From Chitinophaga silvatica (GTDB taxonomy: Bacteria > Bacteroidota > Bacteroidia > Chitinophagales > Chitinophagaceae), in the NCBI RefSeq assembly GCF_003419895.1, contig NZ_QPMM01000011.1, positions 248,001 to 312,000 on the forward strand: a DNA stretch of 64,000 bases, given 5' to 3'. Made by a program: the position numbers and the translations under genes. This document shows positions 1 through 8,838 of this stretch, piece by piece (positions within the stretch are counted from its first letter, which is position 1; each line of letters begins with the position of its first letter). The notes under the pieces were generated by a model, which was not told the DNA's origin, did not search any database, and saw only the letters and a list, made by a program, of their open reading frames with translations.

Positions 1-436
1 GAACATTGGCATTCAACAGATTGGTCAGGCGGGTATGCTGCTTTTCGGTCGCATATCCACTTGCCTGGAGCCAGCGAAATATTGGTTCTTCGAAAGGCAA
101 TAAAACCTGATCATTTTGAATGAATACCGGAAGATGTTTATTACCGATTTCATAGCACACACTCCCCATTTCCAAAAGGTTACGGGGAGTGACTACAATT
201 GCATCACTGGGAATAATATCTACGACTATTGCACGCTGCTCATCCTGCAACAGGATATCGCCCTGGTGGAGGCGTTGACCTTCCCGGAGAAACCTGATTG
301 CAATCTCATGGCCTGCTGCAGTTTTTTTCCGCTGTATACGTTTGGTGGTTTCAAACCATTCCAGCGGCAACAGGTCTATTTCCAGATTAGTTAACGAAAT
401 ATCAGCAGTATTACCCAGCACTGATTCTATTATCAT
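1..436 (-). CDS. ureE: Urease accessory protein UreE (C-terminus beyond window)
   Basis: UreE is the nickel metallochaperone that delivers Ni to the urease active site. Reading the minus strand from the ATG at 436-434 gives an open frame of 145 codons to the left edge with no stop, so the C-terminal tail, including any His-rich metal site, is not visible. The visible part has the UreE pattern: an N-terminal beta domain containing TTKRIQRKKTAAGHEIAIR and LHQGDILLQDEQRAIVVD, then a segment with YEIGNKHLPVFIQ, close to the family signature of GNRHxP. It begins 14 bases after the ureC stop, as expected for co-transcribed ureABCE. ureF, ureG and ureD would be expected further left. The call is secure from motif and context. 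Confidence 0.92.
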   Translation of the reverse strand, partial: MIIESVLGNTADISLTNLEIDLLPLEWFETTKRIQRKKTAAGHEIAIRFLREGQRLHQGDILLQDEQRAIVVDIIPSDAIVVTPRNLLEMGSVCYEIGNKHLPVFIQNDQVLLPFEEPIFRWLQASGYATEKQHTRLTNLLNANV

Positions 437-450
437 ACAAACATTTTTTC

Positions 451-2172
451 TTAAAACAGGAAATAACGTTGAGCCAAAGGCAAAGTAGCTACGGGCTCAC
501 AGGTAATCACGAGGCCATCTACACGTACTTCGTAAGTTTCTGGATTTACAGTGATTTCCGGTGTTTTATTGTTGTGGATCAGGTCTTTTTTTCCAATGTT
601 GCGGCAATTCTTTACAGGCAATACCACTTTCTCCAGACCATATTCTTTCACAATACCATTATCAATAGAAGCCTGAGATACGAAAGTGATACAGGATCGC
701 GATAGTGCTTTACCATAGGCACCAAACATTTTACGGAGAATTACGGGTTGAGGAGTTGGAATGCTTGCATTAGGGTCGCCCATTTTGCTGGCGATGATCA
801 TACCACCCTTAATAATCATTTCCGGTTTTGCGCCAAACAGTGCTGGTTTCCATAGCACTATATCGGCAAATTTGCCTGGTTCAATAGAGCCAACATGCTC
901 AGATATACCGTGCGCAATAGCAGGATTGATAGTGTATTTGGCTACATATCGTTTAGCCCGGAAATTATCATTATTGTGAGCCTGATCTTCAGCTAAGGCC
1001 CCGCGTTGCAGTTTCATTTTATCGGCAGTCTGCCAGGTGCGGGTAACCACCTCGCCTACACGGCCCATTGCCTGGGAATCGGAACTCATGATACTAAACA
1101 CTCCCAGGTCGTGCAGGATATCTTCTGCCGCAATGGTTTCCGGACGAATTCGGGAGTCGGCAAACGCCACATCTTCCGGAATACTTTTGCTTAGATGATG
1201 ACAAACCATCAGCATATCCAGGTGTTCATCAATAGTATTTTTGGTGAATGGACGGGTAGGATTTGTAGATGCAGGCAAGACGTTGGGATACATAGCTGCC
1301 TTGATGATATCAGGAGCATGACCGCCACCGGCACCTTCTGTGTGGAAGGTATGAATGACACGTCCGTTAATTGCATTCATGGTATCTTCGAGGAAGCCTG
1401 CCTCATTGAGTGTGTCTGTGTGAATAGCTACCTGTACATCATATTTATCGGCTACTTTCAGGGAAGCATCAATTACTGCCGGAGTAGCACCCCAGTCTTC
1501 ATGAATTTTTACGCCTAAAGCACCTGCTTCAATTTGTTCAGCAATTGGCCCTTCAGTGGCGCAGTTGCCTTTACCCAAAAAGCCCAGGTTCATTGGAAAA
1601 GCTTCAGCAGATTGCAACATTCGGGTAATAAACCATTTTCCTGATGTTACGGTGGTAGCGTTAGTTCCGTCAGCCGGCCCTGTACCCCCACCAATCATAG
1701 TGGTAACACCGCTAAATAAGGCAGTTTCAATCTGTTGCGGTGAAATATAGTGTATGTGTGTATCTATTCCGCCTGCAGTGGCAATGAGGCCTTCGCCGCC
1801 ATGTACTTCGGTTGAAGCACCGATGATCATATTTGGCGATACACCATCCATGGTATCTGGGTTTCCTGCTTTCCCAAAACCTACGATGTGGCCATCTTTG
1901 ATACCCAGATCGCCCTTCATGATACCCCAGTGGTCGAGGACAATGACATTAGTGATCACGAAATCCAGCACACCTTCATCACGCAGTGCGGTACTCGACT
2001 GTGACATCCCGTCACGCACCGTTTTACCACCCCCGAATTTATTTTCTTCCCCATAATGGTTAAAATCTTTTTCAATTTCTATGATAATATTTGTATCGCC
2101 CAGGCGAACTTTATCACCAACAGTAGGGCCATAGAGATTTGCGTATTTGATTTTATTGATCTTAAGGCTCAT
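451..2172 (-). CDS. ureC: Urease alpha (catalytic) subunit UreC
   Basis: Cytoplasmic nickel amidohydrolase subunit that splits urea to ammonia and carbamate. At 573 residues it has the normal length. All active-site residues can be placed: Ni-binding His139 and His141 (DTHIHY), the lysine to be carbamylated Lys222 (GVKIHEDWG), His251 and His277 ([15 protein letters not shown]), the mobile-flap Cys324 and catalytic His325 (MVCHH), and Asp365 ([13 protein letters not shown]). Nothing is missing, so this should be an active enzyme. The start codon overlaps the ureB stop by 4 bases (ATGA), implying translational coupling. Confidence 0.98.
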   Translation of the reverse strand: MSLKINKIKYANLYGPTVGDKVRLGDTNIIIEIEKDFNHYGEENKFGGGKTVRDGMSQSSTALRDEGVLDFVITNVIVLDHWGIMKGDLGIKDGHIVGFGKAGNPDTMDGVSPNMIIGASTEVHGGEGLIATAGGIDTHIHYISPQQIETALFSGVTTMIGGGTGPADGTNATTVTSGKWFITRMLQSAEAFPMNLGFLGKGNCATEGPIAEQIEAGALGVKIHEDWGATPAVIDASLKVADKYDVQVAIHTDTLNEAGFLEDTMNAINGRVIHTFHTEGAGGGHAPDIIKAAMYPNVLPASTNPTRPFTKNTIDEHLDMLMVCHHLSKSIPEDVAFADSRIRPETIAAEDILHDLGVFSIMSSDSQAMGRVGEVVTRTWQTADKMKLQRGALAEDQAHNNDNFRAKRYVAKYTINPAIAHGISEHVGSIEPGKFADIVLWKPALFGAKPEMIIKGGMIIASKMGDPNASIPTPQPVILRKMFGAYGKALSRSCITFVSQASIDNGIVKEYGLEKVVLPVKNCRNIGKKDLIHNNKTPEITVNPETYEVRVDGLVITCEPVATLPLAQRYFLF

Positions 2173-2543
2173 GACTTTTGATTTTTGAAGTTATTGGGTT
2201 CGAGTTTAGCCATGGCCGCAGCTTTGGCTGCCTCGGAGGTAGTATCTCCGTCTACCAGGTTATTATGGCCGAAAGCTTTTCTTGTACCACCAATGGTTAC
2301 CAGTTCTACTTCCTTTTCTTCGCCGGGTTCGAATCGAACGGCGGTACCGGCAGCGATATTGAGACGCATACCAAATGCTTTTTCACGGTCGAAATTCATT
2401 TTTCGGTTCACTTCAAAGAAGTGGAAGTGTGAGCCAATTTGGACCGGGCGGTCTCCTGTATTTACCACCTTTACTTTTACAGTGGGGCGGCCTTCATTGC
2501 AAGCGATTTCTCCTGGCTGGATAAAGTATTCTCCGGGAATCAT
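2169..2543 (-). CDS. ureB: Urease beta subunit UreB
   Basis: Small structural subunit of the (alpha-beta-gamma)3 urease. The 124-residue product starts MIPGEYF and carries the family core [18 protein letters not shown], followed by [20 protein letters not shown] and [15 protein letters not shown]. The C-terminal ~20 residues (Ala/Lys-rich) are a variable tail. It lies 18 bases after ureA and overlaps ureC by 4 bases. In this organism beta and gamma are separate genes, unlike the fused form of Helicobacter. Confidence 0.97.
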   Translation of the reverse strand: MIPGEYFIQPGEIACNEGRPTVKVKVVNTGDRPVQIGSHFHFFEVNRKMNFDREKAFGMRLNIAAGTAVRFEPGEEKEVELVTIGGTRKAFGHNNLVDGDTTSEAAKAAAMAKLEPNNFKNQKS

Positions 2544-2561
2544 GTTAAATGAGTTTAGATT

Positions 2562-2864
2562 TTATCTGATAGGATCATGAACGGTAACCAGTTTAGTACC
2601 GTCCGGGAATGTAGCCTCGATCTGTACGTCGTGGATCATTTCAGGAACGCCTTCCATGACATCTTCACGGGTTAGGACAGTTGCCCCATACTGCATTAGG
2701 TCGGCCACCGATCGGCCATCACGGGCTGCTTCGAGCAGGTGACTACTAATGTAGGCAATAGATTCAGGATAATTGAGTTTGAGGCCCCTTGCTTTACGCT
2801 TGGCAGCCAGTTCTCCGGCCAGATGGAGTAACAGTTTCTCTGTTTCTCTGGGAGTCAGATGCAT
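2562..2864 (-). CDS. ureA: Urease gamma subunit UreA
   Basis: First gene of the urease operon; 100 residues, full length for the gamma subunit. The start [23 protein letters not shown] and the segments [11 protein letters not shown] and [27 protein letters not shown] are diagnostic. The protein is structural and packs against UreC. The upstream 184-base gap to the next gene on the same strand probably holds the operon promoter (see the palindrome at 2891-2906). Confidence 0.97.
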   Translation of the reverse strand: MHLTPRETEKLLLHLAGELAAKRKARGLKLNYPESIAYISSHLLEAARDGRSVADLMQYGATVLTREDVMEGVPEMIHDVQIEATFPDGTKLVTVHDPIR

Positions 2865-2890
2865 ATGAGTAAAATTTTAGTAGATAGCAA

Positions 2891-2906
2891 TGAAGTGCCC
2901 ACTTCA
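2891..2906. promoter_or_regulatory. 16-bp dyad upstream of ureA, possible operator
   Basis: Perfect inverted repeat TGAAGTG-CC-CACTTCA, 27 bases before the ureA start. On the minus strand a TATATTCG box, one mismatch from the Bacteroidota -7 consensus TAnnTTTG, lies at 2922-2929, so the dyad would cover the start of the transcript. It could bind a regulator or form a short 5' hairpin. The position is suggestive only; no known motif was recognised. Confidence 0.35.
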
Positions 2907-3048
2907 AATGGACTGGGCTTACGAATATACAATTCCGCATACAGAAAGTTCAGCCCGGTTCCGGGCAGGAAGAAAATTCCTGGTAAGTAACTTAACAGAT
3001 ATGCTGACTATAAACAATCTCAGCGAAACCCGCTGGGAGTATAGTAAT

Positions 3049-3447
3049 TCAGCATTGGAAGGGGATCAGTAACTGGTGGTGCCGAATGAATTTGGGAACT
3101 GCCGGTATGGGCCAATTCGCATGCACAAATCTGGTATTATATTCAGGTAAGGTGTCCTGATTTTTCAGGATGGTAAGATAATATTCAGAAAGATCATTGA
3201 GGAGTAAATACGAATGCTCATTAAATAAGCTGCTTACATCTTCATCATTATCGTTGTCGTTGATGTAAATTAACTGATCTAAATGAATGCATTCACTGGC
3301 TACCTGAAGTTGAGTAATATCAGCGATATTGGCTGATAATGCTATCCTGCTTGCCCTGCTTTGAAGTAGTGGGCCCTTATTTTTTCCTATGAATGAAAAA
3401 CCAATCAGGAAGAGAAGTAATAATATATATCTGAAATACAATTTCAT
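3049..3447 (-). CDS. Small secreted or membrane-anchored hypothetical protein
   Basis: Unrecognised 132-residue protein. The start at 3447 (MKLYFRYILLLLFLIGFSFIG) was chosen because it gives a compact positively charged and hydrophobic leader; the frame opens 5 codons earlier at 3462. The rest is hydrophilic with an acidic patch NDNDNDED around the middle, and no lipobox Cys is seen. It is on the same strand as urease and 185 bases ahead of ureA, so it may or may not share that transcript. No function can be assigned. Confidence 0.5.
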   Translation of the reverse strand: MKLYFRYILLLLFLIGFSFIGKNKGPLLQSRASRIALSANIADITQLQVASECIHLDQLIYINDNDNDEDVSSLFNEHSYLLLNDLSEYYLTILKNQDTLPEYNTRFVHANWPIPAVPKFIRHHQLLIPFQC

Positions 3448-3535
3448 ATTCCGGACCTGCAAATTACATCGAAATAAAAAAGAGGACTAGCACAAATCAT
3501 GAATATTATATCCAAAATCAGGTAATTTTGCATTT

Positions 3536-4429
3536 ATGAGATCTTCAGTAAAAATTTTTTCCAATTTTGAATATAAAAAGCAATTCCTGCCGGGTATTTC
3601 CAATCAGGTATTGCTCAACAATGCACAACTACAAGTTTATAGGATCGAAGATTACCTGCGTAACATTGTAATACCGGTATTACCATATCGTACTTCCTTT
3701 AACTTCCTGATCTTCGTTACTAAAGGCCAGATTGTTCAACAATTGGAAACCGGTTCTCATAAATTAAATGCCAACTCAATCTTGTTAATCAGGCAGGGAA
3801 ATATTACTGCAACTCTTGAAATTTCAAAAGATGCAGAAGGTTTTTTTGTCGTTTTTGAAAACGATGTCATTGAAAATCTGGCACTTAACAGGCAGTTATT
3901 TAATTTCTTCTTTACATCTCCTTATATCAAATTACCAATTTCAACCGTTCGTTGGCTTTCGAGGTTGGTTGAGTTGATGGAAGAGGAACTGAATATAAAG
4001 AATTCTTCTCTGGAGGTTGCTGTCGGAGTATTCAGGCCTTTCCTGCAAAAAATTATAGCATCCGCCGGAGAAGACCATGGTAATATGACCAGGGCTACAG
4101 AAATCTCACTTCATTTCAGAGAATTGGTACAACAGCATCATTTGAAGGAAAGGCAAGTTTCCTACTATGCTCAAAAACTTAATATCACTGAGAATTACCT
4201 TAATAAGGTGGTTAAGCAGGCAACGGGTAAGCCTCCAAAACAATGGATTAATGAAGTTAATATCCTGCATAGTCAGATTCTGCTCCAGGATGTAAGCAGG
4301 GATATTTCCAGTGTCGCCTTTGAACTGAATTTTCAGTCACCCAATTACTTTGCCAGGTTATTCAGGCAAGTAACTGGAGAATCTCCAACAGATTATAAAA
4401 AGAGAGTAGGTATTAATGTTGGGAAATAA
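3536..4429 (+). CDS. AraC-family transcriptional regulator
   Basis: 297 residues with the AraC layout: an N-terminal cupin-like sensor half (about residues 20-140) and a C-terminal pair of helix-turn-helix motifs, RQVSYYAQKLNITENYLNKV and the recognition region SVAFELNFQSPNYFARLF followed by TGESPTDYKK. It is a single gene between two minus-strand genes, so its target is not obvious. A TAATTTTG sequence matching the -7 consensus sits only 5 bases before the ATG, which could mean a very short leader. Confidence 0.9.
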   Translation: MRSSVKIFSNFEYKKQFLPGISNQVLLNNAQLQVYRIEDYLRNIVIPVLPYRTSFNFLIFVTKGQIVQQLETGSHKLNANSILLIRQGNITATLEISKDAEGFFVVFENDVIENLALNRQLFNFFFTSPYIKLPISTVRWLSRLVELMEEELNIKNSSLEVAVGVFRPFLQKIIASAGEDHGNMTRATEISLHFRELVQQHHLKERQVSYYAQKLNITENYLNKVVKQATGKPPKQWINEVNILHSQILLQDVSRDISSVAFELNFQSPNYFARLFRQVTGESPTDYKKRVGINVGK

Positions 4430-4432
4430 TTC

Positions 4433-4945
4433 TCAGCTAAAAGGTTTCTTTTTTCTATTAAATTCCTCTATGAAATCATTATTATCAGATGGGCTGATAA
4501 CAATCTTTTTGTTCATACATTCGATTAACACTAATGTTTCACAATTTGTAGACCACATCTGGTATTTACCTAAATTACTGGACCTGAAAATTCCTAAATA
4601 ACCAAATAGGCCACCTGACCCAAATACCCTAAGACTTCCTCTTATAGCAGATTTTTCAATTATGGATATATTTACTACATCTTCAAATGGTATTGATATA
4701 TCAGAAAATATCCGCTTGATTATTATTGCGTCCTCTGTAATGCTATAATATCTGGGGCTATATCCAAATGTAACAAGGATCGATACTGCTAATATAATCA
4801 GTGCTACATTACCTGGTACAGTATTACCAGGTTTGGAGCTAATAATTAAAACAAAAAGACTTACTACGAAAATAATAACAATAATCGTAATGACCTTTGT
4901 TAAGGTATCATACCTGGCAGAGTATTTCATAACTTTAAGATTCAA
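4433..4945 (-). CDS. Membrane protein with bacterial PH-like domain
   Basis: 170 residues. Two transmembrane helices near the N-terminus (VITIIVIIFVVSLFVLIIS and NVALIILAVSILVTFGYS) are followed by a soluble domain beginning RYYSITEDAIIIKRIFSDISIPFEDV, which resembles the bacterial PH (bPH-type) domains found next to such helices. An internal Met at codon 6 (4930) is an equally good start. It is convergent with the araC-like gene, with only 3 bases between the stops. Function unknown; such domains are thought to mediate membrane-proximal protein interactions. Confidence 0.7.
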   Translation of the reverse strand: MNLKVMKYSARYDTLTKVITIIVIIFVVSLFVLIISSKPGNTVPGNVALIILAVSILVTFGYSPRYYSITEDAIIIKRIFSDISIPFEDVVNISIIEKSAIRGSLRVFGSGGLFGYLGIFRSSNLGKYQMWSTNCETLVLIECMNKKIVISPSDNNDFIEEFNRKKKPFS

Positions 4946-5151
4946 AATGGATTATCAGCAATTTAATAATAATTCGATCCTGGATAAAATAATTATTAAC
5001 ATCCGTATCCTATTCTTTACTGCTAATTATTATGAAGTTTTTCTTGCACCAAATTGAAAGAATATATAAATTTAGGATAACCCGTTTCTACAATACCTGT
5101 GAATAATACTGGTTATATAATCTTTTAATTTATCCGCGTCCAATTTAAAAT

Positions 5152-6087
5152 ATGAGAAGAATTTATTTACTACTATTACTGATGCTGACACATATTGCAT
5201 ATGGTCAAAAAATGGAAGTTGTTTATAGAAGTAAAACGGATAGTCTTCAGAACTTTTATTTGTCTTTGTTGCCAGCTGGTGTTCCTAAAGGGTTATTACT
5301 AATTCTTCCTGGATTTGCTACAACTCCATCGGAAATATTAAAAGAAACGAATTTACCTCAATTAGCATCAGATAGTGGATACGCAGTAATTATCCCTTTG
5401 CTTGTAAATTATGAAGTCGTTGATACTTTAAACCTTGTTCAAAGCAGGTTACAAACTTTAATCCCTGAGGTAATCGGGAAATATGGAATTCCACCAAACA
5501 GATTTATCCTGGGAGGGCATTCCCTGGGAGGTCATCAGGCTTTATTTTATGCTGAACAGGCTATCAAAATGAATCTTCCTCAGGTTGTCAAGCCAAACCT
5601 CGTGTTTGGAGTAGACCCACCACTAGATATGAAACGTCTATGGACAACCTTCTCCTATAACCGACGTATTAATTTTTCAAAAGTCAGTGTCGAAGAATCT
5701 ACCTATTTCATGAATCAAATGGAAAAGTTATATGGTGGAAAACCAGCTCAAAAGCCAGCCGCATATGAGCAATATTCCTCTTTCTACAGAGATGCTGCTG
5801 AAGGTGGAAATATTAAGTACCTGAGACATATTCCTGTTCGTCTGTACTGTGATCCGGACATTAATTGGGTAATTGAAAACAGAAGGGGAGCATACGAATA
5901 TATGAATGCATCTGATCTTTCTGCTGCAATTTCACAACTCAGATTATTAGGTAATCAATCTGCCGAATTAATGATTTGTCTTGGAAAGGGATATTTGCCC
6001 GACGGGAGAAGGCATCCTCATGCCTTTTCGATGTTAGATGCAAATGAATTTATTGTATGGATAAATGCATCCCTGCCCAAAAACTAA
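5152..6087 (+). CDS. Secreted alpha/beta hydrolase
   Basis: 311-residue protein with a signal peptide (MRRIYLLLLLMLTHIAYGQ, cleavage near residue 19). The nucleophile elbow GGHSLGG places the catalytic Ser at residue 124, and an oxyanion-type LPGFATTP segment sits at about 53-60. A C-terminal HPHAF probably supplies the His. The fold is that of esterases or acyl-peptide hydrolases acting in the periplasm; the substrate is not evident. It stands alone, with a 206-base AT-rich upstream region. Confidence 0.8.
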   Translation: MRRIYLLLLLMLTHIAYGQKMEVVYRSKTDSLQNFYLSLLPAGVPKGLLLILPGFATTPSEILKETNLPQLASDSGYAVIIPLLVNYEVVDTLNLVQSRLQTLIPEVIGKYGIPPNRFILGGHSLGGHQALFYAEQAIKMNLPQVVKPNLVFGVDPPLDMKRLWTTFSYNRRINFSKVSVEESTYFMNQMEKLYGGKPAQKPAAYEQYSSFYRDAAEGGNIKYLRHIPVRLYCDPDINWVIENRRGAYEYMNASDLSAAISQLRLLGNQSAELMICLGKGYLPDGRRHPHAFSMLDANEFIVWINASLPKN

Positions 6088-6143
6088 ACAGGTTGTTTTT
6101 GAGAGATGATTTCAATGCAAGTAAACAGTGCTTGTTAGATTTC

Positions 6144-6488
6144 TCAAACATTGGTATTACTTGCCTCTTCAAAAAGACGCATTGCTAATAATCCATTTCC
6201 AACTGCACCTCCAGCCCTTAATGCTGCAGCAATGAATACAGTTTCGGCAATTTCTTCCTGAGTTGCACCGGCTTCAACAGCATTTTTAATATGTGATTCA
6301 ATACAATAGGCGCATTGTGTTGTCAGGGCTACAGCTACTGACATAAGTTCCCGGTACTTTATTGGAATTACACCGTCTTTCCTTTCAGCTGTGTACTTAA
6401 GATTAAAGAATGCTGCTGCTTCTTTGGAGGCTGCGTTTACAAGGGCATCTACATACGCCCGGTCTTTTGGAGATTGATAATGAGACAT
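6144..6488 (-). CDS. Carboxymuconolactone decarboxylase / AhpD-like protein
   Basis: 114 residues, all-helical, with the AhpD redox motif CAYCIESH: Cys59, Cys62 and His66. Family members act as alkylhydroperoxidase-type disulfide reductases or as decarboxylases; the CxxC-H arrangement favours the peroxidase/reductase type. The downstream part EEIAETVFIAAALRAGGAVGNG is the usual continuation. It is a single gene; a hairpin at 6582-6615 separates it from the upstream minus-strand gene. Confidence 0.88.
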   Translation of the reverse strand: MSHYQSPKDRAYVDALVNAASKEAAAFFNLKYTAERKDGVIPIKYRELMSVAVALTTQCAYCIESHIKNAVEAGATQEEIAETVFIAAALRAGGAVGNGLLAMRLFEEASNTNV

Positions 6489-6581
6489 ATGAACTTAGAT
6501 TTGGGTTTAATATTCCTTTAGTAGAAGTGGGGTGATTATAACAAAATAGGGAAAAAACTAATGCGGTGTATGTAAAATGCA

Positions 6582-6615
6582 ATAAGGTAGTATCAAACTT
6601 CTGATACTACCTTAT
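6582..6615 (-). terminator. Strong hairpin, probable terminator
   Basis: Perfect 14-bp inverted repeat ATAAGGTAGTATCA / TGATACTACCTTAT around a 6-base loop, lying 3' of the minus-strand barrel gene that ends at 6690. The minus-strand 3' flank (TGCATTTTAC) is only moderately T-rich, so termination efficiency is uncertain. Confidence 0.6.
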
Positions 6616-6689
6616 GTTATTATGTCTTTTACTGGAGGCTGAGAATAGACCAGTATCCGGTATGAGGGAAAACAGACAGTAATAATTTG

Positions 6690-7280
6690 CTAGAAGTTGA
6701 ACAAAGCACCAATTCCGAAGATATTTGGTTTATCGTTAGTGATACCTTTCATAAAGCTGAATTTCACTTCGATATTGTGAACTTCGCCAACTCCAAAACG
6801 AATACCTGCATTACCTACAGGACCAGTGGTACTAGCTTTCCCACTATAGCTGTAAGAATTTTCGAAGCTGTCGCTAAAGTTTTCGTTCACACTTTGGTAG
6901 TGATAACCGTAACCTGCACCAATGAAGAAACCGAAGCGACTATCTACGTCTTTGGTTGCGCCACAGCCGAAGTTCAGGTTTACAATTACAGGGGCGTTAA
7001 ACATGAAGCTGAGGTTATTGCTTTCTCCACTGTATGACCCGCGGTTGCTGCTATAGCTACCACTCAGACCAACGCTTAATGGAACACCAACAGATACAGA
7101 CATATTGTCGTTTTCTACGAAATTCACACGAGGCGAATAGGTTAGGCCACCAATAGTTGAGGCTTCACCGTTAGTTGGTTTGGTTACAAATACTACAGCA
7201 CCAGCTCCGTGCATAAAGCTTTGGGAATAGGAGGCCAGGCCCATCATGCAGGCGGTGGTCAACAAAATGATCCTTTTCAA
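6690..7280 (-). CDS. Secreted outer-membrane beta-barrel-like protein
   Basis: 196 residues with a signal peptide (MKRIILLTTACMMGLASYSQ). The mature part alternates polar and hydrophobic residues and ends in NIFGIGALFNF, a terminal aromatic strand as in outer-membrane barrels. Segments such as FGFFIGAGYGYHYQSV and VGNAGIRFGVG are typical barrel strands. At this length an 8-stranded barrel is plausible. No specific function is known. It is a single gene with a 400-base upstream region. Confidence 0.75.
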   Translation of the reverse strand: MKRIILLTTACMMGLASYSQSFMHGAGAVVFVTKPTNGEASTIGGLTYSPRVNFVENDNMSVSVGVPLSVGLSGSYSSNRGSYSGESNNLSFMFNAPVIVNLNFGCGATKDVDSRFGFFIGAGYGYHYQSVNENFSDSFENSYSYSGKASTTGPVGNAGIRFGVGEVHNIEVKFSFMKGITNDKPNIFGIGALFNF

Positions 7281-7688
7281 TTTGATTGATTTATTGGTTA
7301 ATGTAAAAATTGGATTTGCCAGCTATAGGTTGCATTCTTATATTTTTTTCAGTGCGTATGCAAAGGAAATATTTATTTATATATGAATAATCGGGGGGTA
7401 TTAAAATCCCATCAAAATGTGATGGCGCTTGATAAATATCTAAAGCTGCACAGATTAAACAGGGAGTTGCTTTGTCTATTGTCTGTAATTCGTTGTAACT
7501 ATTTATGGTATTGTGTTTGAAGCTATTTCTATAAGCTGTTTTTTAGGAAGAAAAAACTTTAAGATAAGGACAAGAATATTTGATTTTTGAACTTTTCAAG
7601 TTAATGACTGGATTTATTTTTATAGTTTGATGTTCAGTTTTTTTAACAAAAAACGATGATTAATTTTATTAGATAATTACTCATTTCT
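7281..7688. other. 408-base AT-rich intergenic region between divergent genes
   Basis: Separates the barrel gene (minus) from the zinc-ribbon gene (plus). No open frame worth calling, no tRNA-like fold and no long inverted repeat was found. It presumably holds both promoters, but no convincing TTTG/TAnnTTTG pair stood out. Confidence 0.5.
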
Positions 7689-8033
7689 ATGGATACTTTA
7701 TACCCGGAACTTAAAGACTATATCTATTATTATTGCGGTAGGTTTATGACTGAAGATGAAGCAATGGCACGAAAAACAGCTTCGCATTATAATCTTGAAA
7801 CAGAATCTGAAACAATGCTTACAATGATGAAAGAAAAAGGATGGATCAGTGATGAACCGAAAATACTTTCAATGATAGAAGATGGGAAGGAAGCATTGAA
7901 AGAAAGAATTATCCGGCGAATTTGGGAAGAGCATCAGCATGAGCTCAATTTAAATCTCTGTCCGGCATGTAGCAAAATAACCAGAACTCCCAAAGCAAAG
8001 CAATGCCGATTTTGCTTTCACGATTGGCATTGA
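7689..8033 (+). CDS. Hypothetical protein with C-terminal zinc ribbon
   Basis: 114 residues. The N-terminal 85 residues are helical and charged (YPELKDYIYYYCGRFMT ... KERIIRRIWEEHQHE). The C-terminus carries two CxxC pairs, Cys91/Cys94 (CPAC) and Cys106/Cys109 (CRFC), forming a rubredoxin-like zinc ribbon that ends the protein with HDWH. The architecture is common in small Bacteroidota proteins of unknown function. It precedes the sigma gene by about 200 bases and is probably independent. Confidence 0.7.
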   Translation: MDTLYPELKDYIYYYCGRFMTEDEAMARKTASHYNLETESETMLTMMKEKGWISDEPKILSMIEDGKEALKERIIRRIWEEHQHELNLNLCPACSKITRTPKAKQCRFCFHDWH

Positions 8034-8238
8034 TTATCATTATATTACTTCATTCTGGCCATGAAATGTTCATCATATAAAATCTCATTTTCGATTTTAT
8101 AACATACTTTTGAAAAAAAAAGAAAAATTACCTAATTTATCAATCAAATAAGCTTTGCAGGCACTTTCAATGGAATATTGTAGTCCATCTTTCGTTTTAA
8201 TTTCCATGTTTTGAGATCGCTCATGAAACTGAAGATGT

Positions 8239-8742
8239 ATGGACAATTTATTATTAGGCATTAAAAATAGTGAAGAACCGGCTTTTGAGCAGGTTTATAA
8301 GCTAAAGAAGGAAAAGGTCCTGGCATTTTTTTACAAAAAGACCAGGTCTGTAGATGATGCGGCAGACCTGATGCAAAGTGTTTTTTTCCGTTTATGGAAA
8401 TATCGTTATACTATTGATGTATACGCCAATGTAGACCAGCACCTCTTTCAGCTGGCTAAGCATGTGTATATCGACTTTCTTCGTACGAATAAACACCGTG
8501 TCAATGAACCCATTGATTCGTTGGAGTTCCCTAACCCTGCAAATGATTACGATACGTTGGAAAGGGAATCCGTACTTTACCACCTCAAATCAGAATCAGA
8601 CCTGAACCAACGTATTTTTCTCCTGAATAAGCTCCATGGCTATTCCTACCAGCAGATTGCTCACCTTTTATCTATGCCTGTAAAGAGTATCGACAACTAC
8701 ATTAATAAGACCCTGAAACGCCTCAGAAAAAAATTAAAATAA
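8239..8742 (+). CDS. ECF RNA polymerase sigma factor of SusCD locus 1
   Basis: 167-residue sigma-70 family protein with only regions 2 and 4. Region 2 reads KVLAFFYKKTRSVDDAADLM and FFRLWKYR; region 4 is FLLNKLHGYSYQQIAHLLSM with a helix-turn-helix ending VKSIDNYINKTLKRLR. It is followed after 96 bases by a FecR anti-sigma gene and then susC/susD, the standard trans-envelope-regulated uptake locus. It likely directs transcription of the downstream genes when released by FecR. Confidence 0.93.
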   Translation: MDNLLLGIKNSEEPAFEQVYKLKKEKVLAFFYKKTRSVDDAADLMQSVFFRLWKYRYTIDVYANVDQHLFQLAKHVYIDFLRTNKHRVNEPIDSLEFPNPANDYDTLERESVLYHLKSESDLNQRIFLLNKLHGYSYQQIAHLLSMPVKSIDNYINKTLKRLRKKLK

Positions 8743-8838
8743 GCCGGAGGAATTTTCTATCTACCATCGTAATACTATATGAGGGCTCTTTAGATCTCTT
8801 GAAAAGTATCCTTGCAAAGCTACTTTTGAATTTATGTT

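Noticed and set aside
116-394. 92-codon plus-strand open frame at the left edge
   Set aside because: It is the antisense shadow of ureE, whose minus-strand translation is clearly recognisable.
3523-3530. TAATTTTG as proof of a leaderless araC mRNA
   Set aside because: The -7 match is good but no TTTG lies 19-21 bases upstream, and single boxes of this kind are frequent in AT-rich DNA.
8097-8207. 36-codon minus-strand frame beginning MEIKTKDGLQYSIESACKAY
   Set aside because: Short, AT-rich, ends in a Phe-run coded by poly-T, and has no recognised homology; it may be a chance frame or tiny remnant.
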